From the NCBI GenBank assembly GCA_949152475.1, contig OX424562.1:992001-1056000 (forward strand): a stretch of 64,000 nt of DNA, written 5' to 3'. Position 1 is the first letter of the stretch, and the number at the start of each line of letters is the position of its first letter. The position numbers and the translations under genes are program-made. The notes under the pieces were generated by a model. The model did no database searches and was not told where the DNA came from. It saw only the letters and a program-made list of their open reading frames with translations. This DNA comes from Terebella lapidaria. Taxonomy: Eukaryota > Annelida > Polychaeta > Terebellida > Terebellidae. Shown piece by piece: positions 45,021-56,289 of the stretch.

Positions 45021-45257
45021 TGTTGTGGGGCACGACCTGGGCGGGTAATGATCAGCTTACCAGTTGGCTGGAGCGATGCTATTCCCGTGTTGTCGGTCTG
45101 GTGTCCAAGTAACTTCTGGTTGTCCAGGTCGAGTTTCCGGCGGTTGTTACTGACACTCGCGAGGTGGCAGCACTTGCCGGGTGAAGTTCCCCAGACTAGA
45201 CTGGTACGGTCAACCCGACTTGAATCAGGTATCCCAGTGGCAGGTCATTTCACCACA
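45021..45257 (-). repeat. 5' LTR of the TatD-bearing element
   Basis: 237 bp, pairs with 35153-35389; one difference seen (A at about 45080 versus G in the other copy). Confidence 0.93.
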
Positions 45258-45258
45258 C

Positions 45259-47733
45259 AAAATAAAAAGTACAACACCTGGTAGGATGAGGAAGCTTAAC
45301 AAACCCTACTGGACGGAAGAACTAAGTTTTATGTGGAAGAAAATGTGGACTGCTGAGAAAACATATCTAACTTTCAATGGGTCGGACTCACAGAAAAAAG
45401 AATTTAGACAACATTTTATAAAATGTAGACAGGTGTTCGATAAACATCTTCGTAATGCAGAACGCAGATATAACCGAGAACAAATAAATAGTATAGAGGA
45501 TGTGTGTACAAATAACCCCAATGAATTCTGGAAAACCCTGAAGAAATTAGGACCCCCCAAAAAAAAAAAGATTCCCCTTCAGATTAAGCAAGGAAATGAC
45601 ATTGTCACTGACTCAATTTCAGTTTTGAATATCTGGAAGGATGCATTTGCTAATTTGTTCAGTGGAAATAACATGAATCTAGAATATGACATGTTATATC
45701 AAAATATACAAATAATGTTGAATTCAAGGGAAAATATGATGTCCTCAGTGTATTATAGTGAAAATGTTGTTATTAACAATAATATATCCAGGGAAGAGGT
45801 GAAAATTGTTGTATCCAAACTGAAAAACAAGAAATCCTGTGGTATGGATGGTATCTCTAATGAATTTCTTAAGCATGATAACGTGCTCGATGTACTGGTG
45901 TCTTTCTTCAATTTATGTTTCAATAACAACTGTATACCAACTGAGTGGAAACAAGCTATGATCAAACCAATACTTAAAAACCCTAGTAACGATCCGTGTA
46001 TACCAATGAATTACCGAGGTATCAGCTTACTGTCTTGTGTAAGTAAAGTCATGTCTGGTATTCTAAATAACCGTCTGATTACATATTGTGATGATCTAGA
46101 TGTCATTGTGGATGAACAAAATGGATTTCGAAAGGGTCGGTCGTGTCAGGAACATATATTCACTTTGAACAGTATTATCAGAATCCGAAAAAATTGTGGT
46201 CTATCTACCTTTGTCGCATTTGTAGATCTAGAGAAAGCTTTTGACTGCATCGATAGAAATTTATTGTTCTACGCTTTGTTAATTTATGATATTGATGGAA
46301 AACTGTATAGGATCATAAAAGAAATGTATACTGACACTAAAGCCTGTCTCAATATAAATAATTTGTTATCCGGTTGGTTTGATAGATCCAGTGGTGTGAG
46401 ACAAGGAGACAATCTGTCACCATTTTTGTTTGGTCTTTTTATAAATGGTTTAGCTCAATGTATAAATCAGTTAGGAAAAGGTATCAATATTGAAAATGGG
46501 ATGAGTAGTATACTGTTGTATGCTGATGACATGGCTCTTGTTGCCGGTAGTGAAAATGATTTGCAATGTATGTTGGACTGTATGCATGGTTGGGTGAATG
46601 AATGGCATTTGAAGGTGAATATACAAAAAACACAAATTGTCCATTTCCGTCCAAAGCGTAAGACTTGTACAAATCATGCTTTTATATACGGTGATAGGAA
46701 TATTGAGATTGTGAAGGCATATAAATATTTGGGTGTTTATTTTGATGAATTTTTAGATTTTGGAAAGTGTGTTGAAGTATTAGCTGAATCTGCAGGTAGA
46801 GCATTGGGCGGGGTGATTGCAAAATTTAGTTTACTTAGAGACTGTGGTTACAAAACTTATACGAAATTGTTTGACTCTGGTGTTTTGCCTATACTGCACT
46901 ATGGAGGTGAGATATGGGGTTATGGAAGATATGCAAAATGTGATGCCGTTATGAATAGACCGATGCGCTTTTTCCTAGGAGTACATAGATTTGCCCCAAC
47001 GGTTGGGGTACTCGGAGAAATGGCATGGATACCATTGAAATATAGGCGATATATAATGTTACTAAAATTCTGGAATAGACTTGTAAAAATGGATAATAAT
47101 AGGTTGACAAAAAAGGTTTTCCTTTGGTCTTACCATGCAGTTTCTAGTAATTGGTGTACTGATGTAAGATGTATTGCTGAGAAATTAGGATTTATGAATA
47201 TTTATAATAATATGGGTCTATTTAATGAACATGAGGTATATACTGTATGTTTTGACTTGATGTGTGCTGAATGGTATGTTGAAGTACAATCAAAACCGAA
47301 ACTGAGAACATATAAGGAGTTTAAAACAGAATTTTATGTAGAACCCTATGTGAGTAATAATATTTCAAAAAGCCTACGTTCGCTTCTTGCTCAGTTTAGA
47401 CTAGGAATCTTGCCCATTCAGATAGAAACCGGTCGCTTTACCAATATATTGGATTCGATAACAGGTTTGTAGAGAAAAATGAACGCTGATGAAAGACTTT
47501 GTAATATCTGTAAAAATGGCCAGGTTGAGGATGAAAAACATTTTATTTTTGTATGTGATAAATATAGTGATGACAGAAAACACTTTTTTGATTATTGTAA
47601 TCGAGTTAACCCAGATTTCAATGCTCTCACAGAAATAGATAAATTGATATTTATGTTAAAATACGAATGGAAATCAGCAGCAAATTTCATACTCAAGATT
47701 TGGCAGAAACGTAAAACCCTTGCATATATGTAA
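45259..47733 (+). pseudogene. LINE ORF2, right part: reverse transcriptase and C-terminal zinc knuckle
   Basis: Continues the LINE after the LTR insertion. RT motifs in order: MNYRGISLLSCVSK, VDEQNGFRKGRSCQEHIF, FVAFVDLEKAFDCIDR, SSGVRQGDNLSPFLFGLF, LLYADDMALVAG (intact catalytic box), then VKAYKYLGVYFDE. After NWCTDVR, a TAG at 47470-47472 interrupts the frame. The same frame then continues to 47733 with a C-terminal knuckle, CNICKNGQVEDEKHFIFVC. Without the LTR insertion and the TAG the RT region would be open, so this was a fairly young LINE when it was hit. The clade is uncertain. Confidence 0.85.
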
Positions 47734-48273
47734 ATTCCGGCCGTATAAACACAATTTTGTTGAACCGACTGTTATATGTCAATGAATAATCCTGTCACTA
47801 ATAAGCCCTCCAAGGGCTGGATGCTACTGATGATTTTAATGTTATCTGTTATTTTTTCTTTATATGTATGCATGTGTGACGTTAATAAACAAATACTACT
47901 ACTACTACTACTTTACGTTTGTTATTGGATTCATCAAAATTTGGCTGGTAATAGATTGATACTTACATTCATACCACTGAGCCGGTGTCATTGCTGGTGG
48001 ACGTTATGTCTGTCCCCGAGGGTACCATCAACTCAACAACCCAACAACCCTGTTGAAAATTTGGCTGTATTGGTGGTAATAGATTGATACTTACATTCAT
48101 ACCACTGAGCCGGTGTCACTGCTGGTGGACGTTAAGTCTGTCCCCGAGGATACCATCATGAACGCACTTCCACATGTGCGACACAGGCTCTAGCGGACAC
48201 TCAGCAGTGACCTTCGGTGAGCGGCTTATCCGCGAGGATCCGGAATAGTGGACGGTGTCAAACTTTACATACA

Positions 48274-49364
48274 CTTTATTTGAATATTGAACAATATCAG
48301 GGTATTATTGGCGATTAGAAAGGTATTCACTTATTCACCGAGACAAACGTACTAGCCGCCTGGAAGAAAGTGCCGACATACAGCGAGAAAAGAATGTTTT
48401 TGAAACAACATCTTTCGAAAGAACAGATATACTCCATCTACAATAATGTCTTTTTCGTTTTTTTATCGTTTGACCATATACTAGTAACTGAGATTCAACA
48501 CAGTGTTGAAATGATTCATCAGGATAGTTTGACCACAACATATCATAACATAACAGGTTAATTTTGCAAATGAAAATAAAACATCAAACCACATTGACCA
48601 CATTTAATTCATATATATACAAACTCCTGGAAACTAGAACTCAGATATTTCTCATATTCAACGTCATACATTGTAGCTAGAATCACTACTCGACAGGATT
48701 GATGGAAACAACCGTCGCGATCAGATAATTCACATTTCAACATCGTTAGAATTACATTCCTGAAGGTAAAAGATCATCTTAAGGGAATACAGGGTGTGAT
48801 TCACATTCGATACGCCAGCACAGTTTCTCTCTAGTTGGATGACCATATCACTGATGAACCTGATGTTGAGGTATCATCCTTTGTCCTTTGAATAAAACAC
48901 ATAAGAAACATTTGCAACAAGATATGTTAGCATGTCATTTTTTCAAATTCATGACGGGTGCAAGATGTTGAGCAGGAAATGCTTAATCTTCCCAAAAGAC
49001 TTGATTTCACCTCCTCATGGCCATATATGGATGTAAATGAAGTTCCACAAAATGTTCTCGATTTTGCTTGTTACTGGACTGATTGCATAACAGACTCTGT
49101 TTTTGCCAGAAGAATTTGTACTTCGGTATTGCTTTCATGTTTCGCAATGGTGAATTCAGACATGACTGAGTGAACTATTGCTTAAACATACGTCAGATAG
49201 ACTCAGTTTAGCTAACGTAACCAGCTTAGGTTGTTTCACATGTGTATGAACAATACTTATTCCTGAACAATGCTGCTGCATGTGAACAATATTCAAAGTT
49301 AAATCAGTGTTAGTGAGGCATGTTATCCAAATGACGACCACTGTTGTTGTATTCTGTCATGTGA
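48274..49364. other. Intergenic with a Penelope-like 3' fragment
   Basis: 48944-49030 (AATTCATGACGGGTGC, GCAGGAAATGCT, TGATTTCACCTCCT.ATGGCCAT) matches the 3' flank of the Penelope-like element at 57836-57915, so a short 3' relic of that family lies here. Nothing else is recognised. Confidence 0.45.
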
Positions 49365-49850
49365 ATGTCTTTATCATGTGGTTATGCCATCTGCCCTGCT
49401 ATGTCTGAACAGGCCTTGAAATATCACGTACAGGTGGAGAGAGAACGTCCACACTCAATGAAAGTACTCCAGCGTCAGGAAGAAATAACGCTACCTGATT
49501 CCTTGACTAATCCGCTCATAGATGTGCTCGAGAGAGGTGCATTTATAGCTTTGCACGTTTCCTTCATTAGTTGTAGGTTTTTCCTTCTTCAAATCAGTCA
49601 CATAGGGACGGCGGAAACTGCCACAAAACATAAAGGAACGGCAATTCCATCAATTGGAGCCAAGTCAATGGTATGCAAGTTGCCTAAGAATTCATCACGG
49701 AATCTATCAGACAAGGCTACGAGAATTTGCAAAGTAGATTATAATGAGCATCGCTTAAGTAGTTTCCTTCATGAACGGAAGGCAGTCAGAACTAGACTAA
49801 TCACAAAAGTAGTTGACTGGCAATGCACTTTCATACCCTGGTACAACTAA
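49365..49850 (+). CDS. Unrecognised 161-codon ORF
   Basis: Longest open frame in this stretch that is not made of repeats. The middle (DVLERGAFIALHVSFISCRFF) coincides with a T/C-rich stretch ending in CTTCAAATCAG near 49590. It could therefore instead be an intron inside a small gene, with donor GGTGCATT near 49536. Flanking parts (SEQALKYHVQVERERPHSMK, and KGTAIPSIGAKSMV onward) are hydrophilic. No family is recognised; a chance frame is possible. Confidence 0.2.
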   Translation: MSLSCGYAICPAMSEQALKYHVQVERERPHSMKVLQRQEEITLPDSLTNPLIDVLERGAFIALHVSFISCRFFLLQISHIGTAETATKHKGTAIPSIGAKSMVCKLPKNSSRNLSDKATRICKVDYNEHRLSSFLHERKAVRTRLITKVVDWQCTFIPWYN

Positions 49851-50690
49851 TAGAGAAGTACCTGGGCACTACCGGGGTTGGTGACCTCAATATGTGCAAA
49901 ACACATCTACCAAATCACTCAGTTCGTGATAACCTTACCAGCCGGTTCCTCGCTCTTCTTGTCACCAGTAGTATTGGTAATGGAAGTATGGGCGAGTTTG
50001 TTGAACGCCACAAAATTTATAACTTTCTGCATATAGATTACCCATATTAAAACATAAAACATTACCCATATTGACATGAACGATGTGCAAATGAGCTTAC
50101 CACTGGGGGAACAAAAAATATGTCAACAGGATACACAAATCGAAGTGGAACCTCAACCGAAAGACTTCTATCTCGTAAACTGATGAAGTTGGCAATAGGG
50201 CCCCAAAGTCCCCCAGTCTCCCCAAAGTTATGACGCAATTTTGTACTTCCTGGGTCAAACCTTGCCATGTCGTCACTTTTGCTGATTTAGATTGAATTCA
50301 CGTGTACCAAACAAAACAGTTTTTTTTCCAGATATATTCATAAATCTTTCTTGAATGTGATGAACGCACTCCGAATTATTTACTTACAAAATTTGCACAA
50401 AATCAGGTGTTTTTTTTCAAACTGAGAATGCGCCCTGGTCAAGTGGTGTTTCAGAGTGCATTTTTTTAGATAGTAATTCGATTATAGCACAAATATTCAT
50501 GTCATGTTACACTTCCCTCGTATGTCTCTCCTCTTATGTAGTTCCTCGGAACACAGAAAGAAAGTATAAGTTCGACTCAATTTAAAAGCCTTGGTACATT
50601 TTCTGCCGTAAAGGGCGCGACCCAAACACCCAGAAACATGGGTTAATTCAAACTCTTCAATCGGCAGGAAATATTTGATGAATAATACAT
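49851..50690. other. Intergenic, no feature seen
   Basis: Short frames only; no recognised gene or repeat. Confidence 0.3.
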
Positions 50691-51190
50691 TCATCAATCT
50701 GATAGCGGTTGTAATGTGTCAATGTAAGTATCAATCTATTACCATCAACAGTCAGATTTTGATGATGCCAAAAACAAGCGTAAAATAGAACATTTTGGAA
50801 TAGAAACAAAGCCCTACCAAATAGTTTATCCAAAGACACACTGGCGTCGTCAGGGGCAGAGAGTGTGTTAAATGTAGTTGTTTCTACTGTACACCTGATG
50901 AAATTAGTATACAACTGCCCAACAACCTATGAAAATAATTTAGAAATCTGAAACAAACCCCTTGGAATAGATATATGACAAGTACATAAGTACCTAATCA
51001 CAAGCCAAAAGGCTACTGAGTTGATGGTATCCTCGGGGACAGATTTAACGTCCACCAGCAGTGACACCGACTCAGTGGTATGAATGTAATTATCAATCTA
51101 TTACCATCAACAGTAAGATTTTGATGATGCCAAAAAGAAACGTAAAATAGAACATTTTGGAATAGAAACAAAGCCCTAGAAACAAAGTCC
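50691..51190 (+). repeat. 363-bp repeat, diverged subfamily, about 1.3 units (orientation A)
   Basis: Matches the main array but with TCAACAGTCAGATTTTGATGA and AACATTTTGGAATAGAAAC in place of the usual text. 61055-61265 has the corresponding GGAGGGCTTTGTTTCTATTC form inverted, so at least two sub-lineages exist. Confidence 0.8.
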
Positions 51191-51281
51191 GATGAATTTC
51201 CGTTTATATATGTTGATATTACTTGGAACTGAACAATTACAATATTCACAATTTTTGTGTGTCTCCAAAATCTCACTTATA

Positions 51282-52111
51282 TGGAAGCCCATAGGTGACA
51301 TGTGCAGGGAAAAAATTTGGTGTTTTTTTCTAGTAAAAACCTTGCACGTTCGAACGTAGAAAGTTAAAAGCTACCACGTTCGCATGTGAAAGCATTTAGC
51401 GCTATCACGTTCGCATGTGGTAACTTTAAAACTTATCACGTTCGCACGTAGAAAGGTTTTAGGCTTACACGTTCACACGTAGAAAGTCCAAAGCTACCAC
51501 GTTCACACGTGGATACAATATATGCTTTCACGTTCGCACGTAGAAACTTTAAAACCTATCACGTTCGAATGTAGAAAGATGTAGGTTTCCACGTTCACAC
51601 GTAGAAAGTTTCAAAGCTACCACGTTCACATGTGGAAACATTATATGCTTTCACGTTCGCACGTAGAAACTTTAAAACCTACCACGTTCGAACGTAGAAA
51701 GATGTAGGTTTCCACGTTCACACGTAGAAGTTTCAATGCTACCACGTTCACACGTGGAAACATTTATACCTTTCCACGTTCGCACGTAGAAAGATTCAGG
51801 TTTCTACGTTCACACGTAGAAAGATTCAAAGCTATCACGTTCACACGTGAAAGCATTTGATGCTACCACACCCAAATCTTTGCACGTGCGAACGTGGTAG
51901 CTCCTGAAGTTTCCACGTGCGAACGTGAAAGCGTTAAATGCTTCCACGTGTGAACGTGGTAACCTCGGACTTCCCACGTGTGAATGCAGTAGCCTTAACT
52001 GTTTCCACATGCGAACGTGATAGTGTTAAATGCTTCCACGTTCGATCGTGCTACCTTTTTGCTGGAAGAGACATAGAAAATTTTTACGCACATGTCACCT
52101 ATAGGCTTCCG
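51282..52111. mobile_element. TA-flanked inverted-repeat element filled with a palindrome-spacer array
   Basis: Ends are inverted: TGGAAGCCCATAGGTGACAT (from 51282) and the reverse of CGGAAGCCTATAGGTGACAT (to 52111), continuing through GTGC and AAAAATTT, roughly 35 bp. TA stands on both sides (51280-51281, 52112-52113), as in Tc1/mariner-type MITEs. No coding capacity. The whole interior is the array described in the next entry. Confidence 0.78.
51346..52049. repeat. Array of 23 near-palindromic 12-mers with ~18-19-base spacers
   Basis: Seventeen boxes of the form ACGTTCRCACGT (some ACGTTCGAACGT, a full palindrome) run to about 51850, then five or six in the inverse form ACGTGYGAACGT. Spacers are mostly 18-19 bases and recur in a four-spacer cycle (..AAAGCTACC, ..ATATGCTTTC, ..TTTAAAACCTAYC, ..GATGTAGGTTTCC), giving a higher-order repeat of about 125 bp. 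The orientation switch means the left and right arms can fold on each other. Confidence 0.85.
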
Positions 52112-52113
52112 TA

Positions 52114-52589
52114 CACTTCGGTGCCCTATTCACCCAAATGTTGATTTTCAGCTATAGGATCTATCTTGGGAATTTCATGATTTTTTTTCAGGTATTTTGT
52201 CGCGTCCATCTGCATGTAGAATGAAAGTACTGTTGCGTTGTTAAGAACCATAAGACAATTCCGATAGGTTTGATCCATAGGAATCACATAGGAATCATAG
52301 AACTACTAGTATCAAGTGATTGTGCGAGTTAAAAAAAAGGCAAAGGCACAAAATTTCATTCGGACCCAGCCTTTCCATTATTGGCTAATATTAATATATA
52401 AGAATAGATCGCCAACTTTTCAAGCTAGAAGCAGGAAACTTGATAGAAAACTACCGGTGAAGCGTGCAAAACATCATGATAATGTTCAGTATCGCTAATT
52501 TACAAACAAAAACCCGTGTACACAGGCTAGAAAAATTAGAGTATGATAATAAAAAACGATGGATCATTTTGTGACATTGAACGTGAACA
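52114..52589. other. Intergenic, no feature seen
   Basis: AT-rich spacer between the inverted-repeat element and the minisatellite block; nothing supported. Confidence 0.3.
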
Positions 52590-52930
52590 CTGAGAACTCT
52601 CTGACGATCTGCACGGGTCCGTGGTGTACTAACTCAGAGATTACCCCCTGACAATCTGCACGGGCCCGTAGTGTACGACTCAGAGATTACCCCCTGATAA
52701 TCTGCACGGGCCCAAGGTGTAGGACTCAGAGATTACCCCCTGATAATCTTAATGGGCCCAAGGTGTACGACTCAGAGATTACCCCTGACAATCTGCACGG
52801 GCCCGAGGTGTACGACTCAGAGATTACCCCCTGACAATCTGCACGGGCCCGAGGTGTACGACTCAGAGATTACCCCCTGATAATCTGCACGGGCCCAAGG
52901 TGTAGGACTCAGAGATTACCCCCTGATACA
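52590..52930. repeat. 46-47-bp minisatellite, left block (about 7 units)
   Basis: Unit: CTGACAATCTGCACGGGCCC, then GAGGTGTACGACTCAGAG, ATTACCCC. Each unit contains the inverted pair AGATTA ... TAATCT around CCCCCTGA. The same unit resumes at 55148 after the 21-bp array. Confidence 0.9.
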
Positions 52931-52989
52931 GTGGTAGTTTAGCTAAACTTCACAGATTGCTAGCATTTGGCATTTAGTATTTGGCATGC

Positions 52990-53118
52990 GAGAACTGCCA
53001 TGCCAAGTATGCTAGCATAAGCATTTGGCATAACTTAGCATTAGGCATAAACTATCATACATGCTAGCATCATTAGCATACATCAATGAACATGCTAGCA
53101 TCAAAACATGCTAGCATC
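52990..53118. repeat. ATGCTAGCAT palindromes
   Basis: Several copies of the perfect 10-bp palindrome ATGCTAGCAT or close variants, with ATTTGGCAT words, fill the join between the two minisatellites. Confidence 0.7.
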
Positions 53119-53119
53119 A

Positions 53120-55150
53120 GGTCAGCCAGTGACCTTACACCTCCAGCCACTCACCTTACAACTCCAGCCAGTGACATTACACCTCCAGCCAGTGACCTTA
53201 CAACTCCAGTCACTCACCTTATAACTCCAAACAGTGACCTTACACTTCTAGCCACTCACCTTACAACTCTAGCCAGTGACTTTACACCTCCAGCCAGTGA
53301 CGTTACACCTCCAGCCACTCACCGTTCAACTCCAGCCAGTGACCTTACACCTCCAGCCACTCACCTTACAACTCCAGCCAGTGACTTTACACCTCCAGCC
53401 AGTGACGTTACACCTCCAGCCACTCACCGTTCAACTCCAGCCAGTGACCTTACACCTCCAGCCACTCACCTTACAACTCCAGCCAGTGACTTTACACCTC
53501 CAGCCACTCACTTCACAACTCCCGCCAGTGACCTTACACCTCCAGCCACTGACCTTACACCTCCAGCCAGTCATCTTACAATTCCAGCCAGTGACCTTGA
53601 ACCTCCAGCCAGTGACCTTACACCTCCAGCCAGTCACCTTACAACTCCAGCTAGTCACCTCACACCTCCGACCATTCACCGCACACCTCCAGTCATTCAC
53701 CTTACAACTCCAGCCAGTGACCTTACACCTCCAGCTAGTGACCTTAGAGCTCCAGCCATTCACCTTAAAACTCCAGCCATTCACATTACAACTCCAGCCA
53801 GTCACCTTACACCTCCAGCATTCACCTTACACCTCCAGCCAGTCACCTTACACCTACAGCCAGTCACCTTACACCTCCAGCCAGTGACCTTACACCTCCA
53901 GCCAGTGACCTTACACCTCCAGCCAGTGACCTTACACCTACAGCCAATCACCTTACACCTCCAGCCAGTCACCTTACACCTCCATCCAGTCACCTTACAC
54001 CTCCATCCAGTCACCTTACAACTCCAGCCAGTCATCTTAACCTCCAACCAGTGACCTTACACCTCCAGCCAGTCAACTTACACCTCCAGCCAGTCACCTT
54101 ACACCTCCATCCAGTCACCTTACACCTCCAGCCATTCACCTTACAACTCCAGCCAGTCATCTTAACCTCCAACCAGTCACCTTACACCTCCAGCCAGTGA
54201 CCTTACACCTCCAGCCAGTGACCTTACACCTACAGCCAATCACCTTACACCTCCAGCCAGTCACCTTACACCTCCATCCAGTCACCTTACACCTCCATCC
54301 AGTCACCTTACAACTCCAGCCAGTCATCTTAACCTCCAACCAGTGACCTTTCACCTCCAGCCAGTCAACTTACACCTCCAGCCAGTCACATTACGCCTCC
54401 ATCCAGTCACCTTACACCTCCAGCCATTCACCTTACAACTCCAGCCAGTCATCTTAACCTCCAACCAGTCACCTTACACCTCCCGCCAGTCACCTTACAC
54501 CTCCAGCCAGTCACGTTACACCTCCAGCCACTCACCTTACAACACTAGCCAGTGACCTTACACCTACAGCCAGTGACCTTACAACTCCAGCCAGTCACCT
54601 TACACCTCCAGCCAGTGATCTTACACCTCCAGCCAGTCACCTTACAATTCCAGCCATTGACCTTAAACCTCCAGCCAGTGACCTTACACCTCCAGCCAGT
54701 CACCTTACACCTCCAGCCAGTGATCTTACACCTCCAGCCAGTCACCTTACAATTTCAGCCATTGACCTGAAACCTCCAGCCAGTGACCTTACACCTCCAG
54801 CCAATGACCTTACAGCTCCAGCCAGTCACCTTACAACTCCAGCCAATGACCTTACACCTCCAGCCAGTGACCGTGTACATCCACCCAGTCCCCTTACACC
54901 TCCAGCCAGTGACCTTACACCTCCAACCGATGACCTTACACCTCGAGCCGATGACCTTACACCTCCAGCCAGTGACCTTACACATCTAGCCAATGACCTT
55001 ACACCTCCAGTCAGTGACCTTACACTTCCAGCCAGTCCCCTTACACATCCAGCCAGTCCCCTTACATCTCCAGCTAATGACCTTACACCTCCAGCCAGTG
55101 ACCTTACACCTCCAGCCAGTGACGTTACACCTCCAGCCAGTGACCTTACA
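53120..55150. repeat. 21-bp minisatellite, about 95 units
   Basis: Unit: AGTGACCTTACACCTCCAGCC with variants at a few positions. Higher-order copies are visible, for example a six-unit block near 53270-53400 repeated at 53393-53500, and the stretch 54040-54165 repeated near 54330-54460. As 21 is a multiple of three, long frames stay open on both strands (plus strand 53086-54054, heptads like DLTPPAS; minus strand heptads like KVTGWRC). These frames are a consequence of the repeat and there is no evidence for a gene. Confidence 0.93.
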
Positions 55151-55405
55151 CCCGTGGTGTACTAACTCAGAGATTACCCCCTGGTAATCTGCACGGGCCC
55201 GTGGTGTACTAAGCTCAGAGATTATCCCTGACAATCTGCACGGGCTCGTGGTGTACGACTCAGAGTTTACCCCCTGATAATCTGCATGGGCCCGTGGTGT
55301 ACGAATCAGAAATTACCCCTGACGATCCACAGGGACCCGTGGTGTAAGACTCAGAGATTACCCCCTGACAATCTGCACGGGCCCATGGTGTACGACTCAG
55401 AGAAG
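55148..55405. repeat. 46-47-bp minisatellite, right block (about 5-6 units)
   Basis: Same unit and orientation as 52590-52930, directly abutting the 21-bp array. The 21-bp array therefore sits inside what was one 46-bp minisatellite. Confidence 0.9.
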
Positions 55406-56289
55406 TCTCATTAAATGAGGGGCTTCTGTTGGAAAGTATGATACTCGTAGCGCGAGGCAAGAGTGTCCGCACGTGTTTCTTTTATAGAGACATTTATTGT
55501 CAATGTTTACATTTCAGGCCCTGCCCGGTGCCAGATTTTTGTCACTGGGATATTCTTATGTGAGGTATATCAACATGTTTATTTTTAAAGAGAGTGTCCT
55601 GTTAGTTAAGTTCCAATGTTTTATGTTACCTCACCTTGTTTTCGCTAGATTACGCAAATTTTTGTGCGGCGAACTCGACAACTACCCATGCGGTCGGCGC
55701 GAGGCAAACTTATATTGTTTGTTTGTTTTACAAACTTTTATCCGTACGGGCCCTTTACACCTGACAAAGGGGAAAACTATGTCTCAGTAAGTGTATTTGT
55801 ACGTGTATTTCTTACATTCTCGGTAAGTGTATTTGTACGTGTATTTCTTATATGAGTTTATCTGGATTTTTTTGCCATTTTTGTGAAGTTTTGTACATTT
55901 TTCATGTTTCAACATCATGTTTTGTGAATAAAATAGAATTTAATCGTGTTCTTCAAATTGGAGTCCCTATTTTTATTAAGCTTCTAGTGCTGTCACAACA
56001 CGCTACCATACCTAACACACTACATACTTGAAAGCGTTGGTGAGGAATTCTAGCCATTTGTCACTCGCATTTTCATAGAGGGGTTCAATAAATTTTGGGT
56101 CTGTGCTCCAATGAAGCATCTGCCCATGAAACGATATAGTCACTACAGAACTCTCTAGGATAATGCTCCAGGGAAATGAGCAGATATGACTTTACAGATA
56201 TGAATTTCGGATATGAATATGAATGATATGAATTTCGGATAGGAATTTCGGATATGAAGCAGATATGAATTTCGTCTGTATTCCATTAT
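55406..56289. other. Intergenic; short duplication and AATAAA
   Basis: A 28-base phrase (GTAAGTGTATTTGTACGTGT, ATTTCTTA) occurs twice at 55786-55860. AATAAA occurs at 55927. TGTTGGAAAG (55427) and a Pol II-like layout might suggest a solo LTR, but no matching target duplication was found. No gene recognised. Confidence 0.3.

Larger units (their letters stand above)
35153..45257 (-). mobile_element. Young LTR retrotransposon carrying a TatD nuclease ORF
   Basis: 10.1 kb with 237-bp LTRs (35153-35389, 45021-45257) that differ at one position seen by eye, and CAAA duplications (35149-35152, 45258-45261). Minus-strand order: LTR, tRNA-Leu primer site, leader with several stem-loops, gag, protease-RT, RNase H-integrase, then an extra TatD-type ORF, three stem-loops, polypurine run CGGAGGAGAG, LTR. 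The pol order is Ty3/gypsy. Pol carries a break near 39815 and a 93-bp insertion in RT, so this copy probably moved using another copy's enzymes. Confidence 0.93.
34967..47907 (+). mobile_element. 5'-truncated LINE inserted in the 363-bp repeat and itself split by an LTR element
   Basis: The LINE begins at about 34967 (GTTGGGGACGC) within the endonuclease-RT linker and ends in an ACT-repeat tail at about 47890-47907. The young LTR element (35153-45257) interrupts it with a CAAA duplication. Reading skips from codon AAA at 35150-35152 to the sequence after 45261 in the same frame. Net LINE length is about 2.8 kb. Confidence 0.85.
34925..48162 (-). repeat. 363-bp repeat, orientation B, split by the LINE
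   Basis: The piece 34925-34966 (GTCGGGCTTTGTTTC to TGTTGTGTTTT) continues at about 47908 with ACGTTTGTTATTGGATTCATC and on to 48162. The LINE therefore entered between GTGTTTT and ACGTTTG of a unit. At 48000-48060 a partly duplicated unit repeats the block TTGGCTG...GATTGATACTTAC. Confidence 0.8.
29304..48273 (-). repeat. Old solo LTR related to gypsy element 1, split by an 18-kb nested insertion
   Basis: Left piece 29308-29713 starts TGTTGCGATTTTGCCC and follows the minus-strand LTR of gypsy 1 through ACTCGGGGGCGTA to GGTGGTGCG. Right piece, about 48163-48269, resumes with GCGACACAGGCTC and ends CTTTACA, the reverse of the LTR start TGTAAAG. TACA flanks both outer ends (29304-29307 and 48270-48273), the target duplication of the original LTR element. 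Everything between 29714 and about 48175 was inserted later. The join repeats GTGCG on both sides (or GAA, depending where the ends are placed). Confidence 0.75.

Noticed and set aside
51346..52049. CRISPR-like array
   Set aside because: The spacers repeat in a four-step cycle and are not unique. The boxes are palindromes that flip orientation, and the block lies between transposon-type inverted ends in a eukaryotic genome.
53086..54054. 322-codon heptad-repeat protein
   Set aside because: The frame is open only because the 21-bp minisatellite unit is a multiple of three. Other frames and the opposite strand are equally open, and no start context, signal peptide or flanking exon supports a gene.
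55427..56020. Solo LTR starting TGTTGG
   Set aside because: No matching target duplication and no second copy were found, and the possible CA ends are ambiguous.
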